Shown: piece after piece, positions 61,849 to 64,000 of the stretch | Layout: each line of letters opens with the position of its first letter | How positions within the stretch are numbered: the first letter of the stretch is position 1 | Assembly: GCF_003696285.1 (NCBI RefSeq) | Contig: NZ_RFFL01000008.1 | Coordinates: forward strand, 62,001 to 126,000 | DNA length: 64,000 nt | Source of the DNA: Stutzerimonas nitrititolerans | GTDB taxonomy: Bacteria; Pseudomonadota; Gammaproteobacteria; Pseudomonadales; Pseudomonadaceae | Reading direction: 5' to 3' | The notes under the pieces: generated by a model | The model's database searches: none | What the model saw: only the letters and a program-made list of their open reading frames with translations | What the model was told of the DNA's origin: nothing | Position numbers and translations under genes: made by a program

Positions 61849-64000
61849 ATGTTCGCCCCCGCCAACCAGGCCCACTTCACGCTGGCCATCGAAGGTCTCG
61901 AGCATGACCTGAAGGTGCTCGAATTCAGCGGCCGCGAAGCCATCAGCCAACCCTACCGATTCGATCTCGAGCTGGTCAGTGAACGCTCCGACCTTGACCT
62001 CGAAACCCTGCTGCACCAGCCGGCCTTCCTCACGCTCGGGCATGCGGGCACGGGAATCCATGGGTTGATCCACCGCATCGCCCAGAGTGAATCCGGCAAG
62101 CGCCTGACGCGTTACAGCCTGTCACTGGTACCCGAGCTGGCCTACTTGGCGCATCGGCTGAACCAGCGCATCTTCCAGCAGCTCAGCGTGCCGCAGATCA
62201 TCGCCCAGATACTGGAGGAGCATGGCATTCCGGCTGGGCTCGGACATCGGTTCGAGCTGGGGCCGGTGATTTATCCCGAGCGCGACTATTGCGTGCAGTA
62301 CGACGAGAGCGACCTGCACTTCATCCAGCGGCTGTGCGAGGAAGAGGGCATTCACTATCACTTCCAGCACAGCGAAGCCGGCCATGTGCTGGTGTTCGGT
62401 GACGACCAGACAGTCTTTCCAAAGCTCGCGCCCGTGCCTTACCAGCAGGATTCCGGCTTGGTTGCCGACGAGCCGGTGATCAAGCGCTTCGGCCTGCGAG
62501 TAGAGACCCGTCCCAGCCGCGTCACGCGTCGCGACTACGATTTCGAGAAACCGCGCCTGCTGCTGGAAAGCGCCTTCACCAGCGAGTTCACCCCGGACCT
62601 TGAGGACTACGACTACCCCGGCCGCTTCACCGACCGCGGCCGTGGCAAACACCTGGCGCAACGCGCCCTGGAACGCCACCGTCACGACTTCCAGCTGGCC
62701 GAAGGCGAAAGCGACCAGCCAAGGCTGTGCAGCGGTCATTTCCTCGAGCTGGTGGAGCACCCACGCAGCGACTGGAATCAGCTCTGGCTGCTCACCGAAA
62801 TCCACCACCAAGGCAAACAGCCGCAGGTGCTGGAAGAGTCCATCACCAATCTCTCGACTATGCACAATCAAACTCCCTCTCCCCTGGCGGGAGAGGGTTG
62901 GGGCGCCCGGCATAGGGGAGAGGGGGATAACAACTTCACCCAAGGCTACCGCAACCAATTCACCGCCACGCCCTGGAGCGATCCCTTCCATCCACCCCTC
63001 CAGCATCCCAAGCCACGCATCCTCGGCAGCCAGACCGCTGTGGTCACCGGCCCTGCCGGCGAGGAAATCCACTGCGATAAACATGGTCGCGTGAAGGTCC
63101 AGTTCCACTGGGACCGTGAAGGCCTTGCAGACGACAAATCCAGCTGCTGGCTGCGCGTCAGCTCGAGCTGGGCCGGCGACCGCTACGGCGGCATCGCCAT
63201 CCCGCGGATCGGCATGGAGGTACTGGTCACCTTCCTCGAAGGCGACCCCGACCAACCGCTGGTGACCGGCTGCCTGTACCACGCCGAACATGTCCCACCC
63301 TACGAATTGCCGGCGAACAAGACGAAATCGGTCTTCAAGACCCTCAGCTCACCCGGTGGCGGTGGCTATAACGAACTACGCATCGAGGACCGCAAGGGCG
63401 CCGAGCAGATCTACGTGCATGCCCAGCGCGACTGGGACCAGAACATCCAGCACGACCAGAAGGTCCGCGTCGGCTTTGAGCGCCACGATACGGTGGAAGC
63501 CAACGCCTACAGCGAATTCCAGGGTGAAGAACACCGCACCACTCACGGCGACCGCAAGACCGAAATCGGAGCCAACGACCACCTCACCATAGGCGATAGC
63601 CAGCACGTCAAGATCGGCACTGGCCAGTTCGTCGAAGCCGGCAATGAAATCCATCTCTCCAGCGGCCTCAAGGTCGTCCTCGAAGCCGGCAGCGAACTGA
63701 CCTTCAAGGCAGGTGGCAGCTTCGTGAAGCTCGACGCCAGCGGCGTGACCATGGCGGGGCCGGTGATCAAGGTGAATTCGGGAGGGAGCCCGGGCAAGGG
63801 ATCGGGAGCGGCTCCGATTTTTCCGGTTTTACCCAAACCTGCAGATACAGCGCCAATAGGTGAGAAAACCGGTATTGCCAACCTAAACCTGCCGTCCTCA
63901 CCAATAAAAAAAGGCGCTAAGGGGCCTGAGCAATTGATCGTCGACGTCTGGGGCGATCCGGCACAAGGCGGGCAAGTCAAATTGCTTGACCCGGAGGACG
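61849..64000 (+). CDS. vgrG: Type VI secretion spike protein VgrG, cut by the window end
   Basis: 717 residues are visible and the frame is still open. The gp27-like base (residues ~1-330, opening HFTLAIEGLEHDLKVLEFSG) is followed by the OB-fold (QTAVVTGPAGEEIHCDKHGR, FHWDREG, WAGDRYGGIAIPRIGMEV) and the gp5-like needle ending in repeated GxK-type turns near residue 640. A tail of at least 75 AT-richer residues follows, reaching IVDVWGDPAQGGQ. GAGGA precedes the ATG. Residues ~340-361 are encoded by an inserted intergenic-type repeat. Confidence 0.93.
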   Translation, partial: MFAPANQAHFTLAIEGLEHDLKVLEFSGREAISQPYRFDLELVSERSDLDLETLLHQPAFLTLGHAGTGIHGLIHRIAQSESGKRLTRYSLSLVPELAYLAHRLNQRIFQQLSVPQIIAQILEEHGIPAGLGHRFELGPVIYPERDYCVQYDESDLHFIQRLCEEEGIHYHFQHSEAGHVLVFGDDQTVFPKLAPVPYQQDSGLVADEPVIKRFGLRVETRPSRVTRRDYDFEKPRLLLESAFTSEFTPDLEDYDYPGRFTDRGRGKHLAQRALERHRHDFQLAEGESDQPRLCSGHFLELVEHPRSDWNQLWLLTEIHHQGKQPQVLEESITNLSTMHNQTPSPLAGEGWGARHRGEGDNNFTQGYRNQFTATPWSDPFHPPLQHPKPRILGSQTAVVTGPAGEEIHCDKHGRVKVQFHWDREGLADDKSSCWLRVSSSWAGDRYGGIAIPRIGMEVLVTFLEGDPDQPLVTGCLYHAEHVPPYELPANKTKSVFKTLSSPGGGGYNELRIEDRKGAEQIYVHAQRDWDQNIQHDQKVRVGFERHDTVEANAYSEFQGEEHRTTHGDRKTEIGANDHLTIGDSQHVKIGTGQFVEAGNEIHLSSGLKVVLEAGSELTFKAGGSFVKLDASGVTMAGPVIKVNSGGSPGKGSGAAPIFPVLPKPADTAPIGEKTGIANLNLPSSPIKKGAKGPEQLIVDVWGDPAQGGQVKLLDPED
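62871..62930. repeat. Palindromic intergenic-type repeat inserted in frame in vgrG
   Basis: The 60 bases contain CTCTCCCC-TGGC-GGGAGAG and a second GGGGAGAGGGGG, the wording of CTCCCTCTCCCC/GGGAGAGGG repeats found between genes in many proteobacteria. It adds about 20 residues (rich in Gly, Pro, Ser, Arg) between the gp27-like and OB-fold parts without breaking the frame. Confidence 0.7.

Overview
The window is about 64 kb of high-GC gammaproteobacterial chromosome and is almost certainly from Pseudomonas sensu lato (P. mendocina/P. stutzeri-like). The signs are the coxA-cox11-coxIII-SURF1-ctaA-cyoE-SCO cluster, rfb next to dctBD-dctPQM, the polA/thrB/DUF2782 neighbourhood with an ErsA-like small RNA, a MvaT-family remnant, and several Pseudomonas-type intergenic repeats. 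No rRNA operon, CRISPR array or intact insertion sequence is visible. There is one tRNA.

Layout. 1-6.7 kb: aa3-type cytochrome c oxidase subunits I and III with assembly and heme A genes. One unnamed membrane protein there carries an SCO-like CX3C motif. 6.7-12.7 kb (minus): a TonB-dependent receptor, an ABC importer (binding protein, permease, ATPase) and NnrS, in one tightly packed operon. It is preceded by a Fur-like box next to a perfect ANR/DNR-type box. 12.8-15.9 kb: a thioredoxin-like protein, a lysophospholipase-like hydrolase, a DUF2059 protein and a 2OG-Fe(II) oxygenase. 16-23 kb (minus): DctPQM dicarboxylate TRAP transporter with its DctB/DctD two-component system and a sigma-54 promoter in front of dctP. 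22.9-26.3 kb (minus): rfbBACD for dTDP-L-rhamnose. 26.3-27.2 kb: non-coding, with a 383-bp repeat bounded by inverted ends. 27.2-32.1 kb: RbbA/YhhJ/HlyD-type exporter. 32.2-35.9 kb: Mla-like lipid transport system (permease with STAS domain, ATPase, MCE protein, lipoprotein). 36-42 kb: EamA/RhtA exporter, VanZ-like protein, trifunctional PutA and tRNA-Thr.

42.3-45.8 kb is an accessory patch of lower GC. It holds a PAAR/pyocin-S toxin with a candidate nuclease end, its DUF6392-type immunity protein, a small two-repeat protein, a DUF2845 protein and a frameshifted MvaT/H-NS-like gene. 45.9-50.5 kb: a methyltransferase and a second TRAP system of the 2-oxo-acid type. 50.6-55.3 kb: PpnN, a three-gene glycerophospholipid set (CDP-alcohol phosphotransferase, acyltransferase, CdsA paralogue) and an SH3/coiled-coil membrane protein. 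55.6-56.6 kb: two unrecognised genes behind a perfect palindromic operator. 56.5-60.6 kb: thrB, a DUF2782 protein and polA. 60.6-64 kb: an ErsA-like sRNA with an AlgU-type promoter, then an orphan type VI secretion pair, hcp and vgrG. This pair has a sigma-54-type promoter and four TTGCGCA motifs upstream. vgrG runs off the window and has an intergenic repeat inserted in frame.

The strongest leads are the NnrS-linked uptake operon with its double regulatory site, the PAAR-pyocin effector/immunity pair with surrounding accessory genes, the hcp control region, and the repeat inside vgrG. Family assignments come from reading the translated sequences; no database search was run.
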